Shown here in pieces: positions 18,437 through 19,719 of a stretch of 19,719 nt of DNA (its first letter is position 1; every line of letters starts with the position of its first letter). The DNA is from Stramenopiles sp. TOSAG23-3 (taxonomy: Eukaryota > Sar). The stretch covers positions 1 through 19,719 of the forward strand of contig LT642392.1 of the NCBI GenBank assembly GCA_900128585.1. The letters run 5' to 3'. The position numbers and the translations under genes were made by a program. A model generated the notes under the pieces. The model was not told where the DNA came from, ran no database searches, and saw only the letters and a list, made by a program, of their open reading frames with translations.

Positions 18437-18537
18437 GAACGGTTTAAGGATACGCTTCTAAAAAATTCAACACATTAACATGAAGGTGGATTGAGCACAC
18501 GAGTACAAATTACGATTCCCACAGGACTTCTCCGCAA

Positions 18538-18981
18538 TTACCGTTGGTACGCATTCACGAATTCCGGAACTCCCAATTGCGGGTTCATACGCATCCTTTT
18601 CACCAACCTCAACTGTTTCTTGCTCATCTTCTTTATCTTCTTGTCGTTAGTAACTACCTGCCATTTGGAATTCTTCAACTCGGCCTCTGCTTTTCTCTTT
18701 CGCTTCGCAAGTGCCTTTTCGTTCCGTGACTGAATCAGCTCTTTCCGGCGCTCAATAACTTCCCTCTCGTACTCCTTCATTTGTTTATACTTCGCCTTTG
18801 CTAACATTTTTTGTTCCCACAAGGATTTTCTTGACTTATCGTCTTTTCGCTTGGATGTACGCTTTTGTTTTTTTTTCCACACACGGCCACTAATTGGCCG
18901 GCCATCCGTAACCACTCTTTCTTCCGATGCCGTTGCGTTATTACCACTGCGCGCCGCTACGACTTGCTCTATCGTCGCCAT
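18538..18981 (-). CDS. CCDC86: Cgr1/CCDC86-family rRNA-processing protein
   Basis: A 147-residue, highly basic, coiled-coil protein, near the size of yeast Cgr1 (about 120) and much shorter than vertebrate CCDC86. Family marks are GRPISGRVWK (residues 27-36), a KSLWEQK segment (52-58), a long Lys/Arg/Glu helix through about 105, and KWQVVTNDKKIKK with MSKKQLRLVKR to about 129. Cgr1 proteins act in the nucleolus in processing of 27S pre-rRNA and 60S subunit export; that role is taken from the family. The start at 18981 is the first in-frame ATG, with A at -3 and G at +4. The open frame reaches upstream to 19071 but only from a TTG. The C-terminal NPQLGVPEFVNAYQR extension is unfamiliar. The gene lies upstream of PRKDC on the same strand, about 1 kb away, with no sign of shared transcription. 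Confidence 0.88.
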   Translation of the reverse strand: MATIEQVVAARSGNNATASEERVVTDGRPISGRVWKKKQKRTSKRKDDKSRKSLWEQKMLAKAKYKQMKEYEREVIERRKELIQSRNEKALAKRKRKAEAELKNSKWQVVTNDKKIKKMSKKQLRLVKRMRMNPQLGVPEFVNAYQR

Positions 18982-19184
18982 TTTCTGTCCAAACTGCCTA
19001 ACCTTTTCTTTTAAACAACGCTTTTGTTCTATAGACAAAAATGAATACGAACACTTCTTTATGAATAACAATCCCTGCTTTCAACGCATAATGATGAAGA
19101 TTAACTTTCTGGGTATATTCATCATCAAGTACCGTTGTACAAACTAAAAAATGTCACAATACAATTTTTCCATTTCTTCTTTGT

Positions 19185-19372
19185 TGTTGCCTCCTCGTCC
19201 TCCTCCTTCTTCTTCTTCTTCTTCTTTTTTTTCTTCTTTCTTATTCTCTCTTCGCACTACTCCTGCTGCCTCCTGCTGCTCGCCGCCATAATAATAATAA
19301 TAATAATAAATAAAATTCTTTCTTTCTTTCTTTTTTTCTTCTTCTTTCTTCCTTCTTCGTTCCTTATTGTAT
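19185..19372. repeat. Polypyrimidine (CTT/CTTT)n tract with central (ATA)n
   Basis: CTCCT and CTT triplets (about 19185-19250) lead through CTG-rich triplets into an ATA repeat at about 19288-19310 and then CTTT repeats at about 19316-19360. The composition is the mirror of the purine tracts elsewhere in the window. Confidence 0.85.
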
Positions 19373-19489
19373 TAATGTAGACTAAGAATTATTGTGTCTA
19401 TAAAATATATTGTTTGTTGCTGTCGCCTGCCTAAGCCTAACACAATTGTTCTTGTCCATGCATGCATGCTGTGGCTCTCTTCTGGGGGA

Positions 19490-19516
19490 TTTCAGTTTTT
19501 AATAATAAAACTGAAA
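19490..19516. other. Perfect 10-bp inverted repeat
   Basis: TTTCAGTTTT at 19490-19499 and AAAACTGAAA at 19507-19516 are exact reverse complements separated by TAATAAT. It lies in unique sequence flanked by microsatellites. A bidirectional terminator-like hairpin or the remnant of a small inverted-repeat element are both possible. Confidence 0.7.
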
Positions 19517-19578
19517 CGCAACCACCATGACAGGATACTTGAATAGGGGGGGATTGAGAGCGGCACCCCAACGACCCA

Positions 19579-19642
19579 ACGAGGAAAGAAGAAGAAAGAA
19601 GAAGAAGAAGAAGAGGAAGGAGAAAGAAAGAAGAAGTAATAA

Positions 19643-19719
<77 letters not shown>
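19579..19719. repeat. (GAA)n then (GAAA)n microsatellite at the window edge
   Basis: Imperfect GAA/GGA triplets from about 19579 change at about 19643 into essentially uninterrupted GAAA repeats that reach the last base. The true length is unknown because the window ends inside it. Confidence 0.92.

Larger units (their letters stand above)
17535..18537. other. AT-rich intergenic region between PRKDC and the Cgr1-like gene
   Basis: No gene is seen. It should hold the PRKDC promoter (the 17535-17700 side) and the 3' end of the Cgr1-like transcript. Visible content: T-rich and TTG repeats around 17750-17812, TAATAATAATAATA at 17820-17835, alternating TATATA stretches to about 17935, two GATAATTAAG copies near 17855 and 17950, and a poly(T)/TTG stretch at 18270-18300. 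A structured patch at 18370-18436 is listed separately. Two overlapping minus-strand AATAAA hexamers lie at 18066-18057, about 470 bases past the Cgr1-like stop. Confidence 0.6.
18982..19719. other. 5' flank of the Cgr1-like gene and microsatellite-rich right end
   Basis: No second gene is seen. 18982-19150 is probably promoter and leader of the Cgr1-like gene. Beyond it are pyrimidine-rich, ATA, pyrimidine-rich and purine-rich microsatellites. 19375-19560 is the only unique sequence and contains the palindrome CATGCATGCATG (19457-19468) and a perfect hairpin (19490-19516). Confidence 0.6.

Noticed and set aside
18982-19071. 30-residue extension of the Cgr1-like protein
   Set aside because: It begins at a TTG, not an ATG. 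The ATG at 18981 has a strong context and the family length fits.

Overview
This is a window of eukaryotic nuclear DNA. The evidence is long spliced genes with GT-AG introns and CTAAC branch points, AATAAA polyadenylation signals, abundant microsatellites and nuclear protein families. The centre holds one very large gene on the minus strand. I assemble it as three exons (17534-13146, 12613-6487, 6398-5167) encoding a 3915-residue DNA-dependent protein kinase catalytic subunit (DNA-PKcs, PRKDC), with HEAT-rich N-terminal two thirds, a FAT region, a PI3K-like kinase domain and a FATC tail. Two introns in nearly 12 kb of coding sequence is far from the vertebrate gene (more than 80 exons). It suggests an intron-poor lineage, perhaps a protist or early-branching holozoan or fungus, but I cannot name the organism.

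Layout: 1-3440 is a gene-free, strand-asymmetric repeat field. It contains diverged tandem units of about 111 bp (to about 757), shorter repeats (790-980), about 0.9 kb of almost pure purine GAA-type sequence (1172-2085), a degenerate 4-bp CAAA/CGAA repeat (2085-2250), and further diverged duplications (2800-3190). An intron-less plus-strand gene (3721-4911) encodes an SDS22-like leucine-rich-repeat protein with a long basic tail. It converges on the PRKDC gene across a 255-bp AT-rich gap. Upstream of PRKDC, about 1 kb of AT-rich DNA (17535-18537) separates it from a short minus-strand gene (18538-18981) for a Cgr1/CCDC86-family nucleolar protein. The right end (19170-19719) consists of polypyrimidine, ATA and then GAA/GAAA microsatellites running off the window edge.

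Functionally, DNA-PKcs is the Ku-recruited kinase of non-homologous end joining. The Cgr1-like protein belongs to 60S ribosome biogenesis, and the LRR protein has no assigned role. The genes do not look like a pathway cluster. The most interesting protein-level signals are an SQ/TQ-rich segment (seven motifs in 71 residues) that matches the position and local sequence of the vertebrate ABCDE autophosphorylation cluster, and loss of the TQ dipeptide in the activation loop. The non-coding surprises are the polypurine block, a short structured element at 18370-18436, a duplicated 3'-flank motif between the two convergent genes, and hairpins in intron 1 and near 19490.
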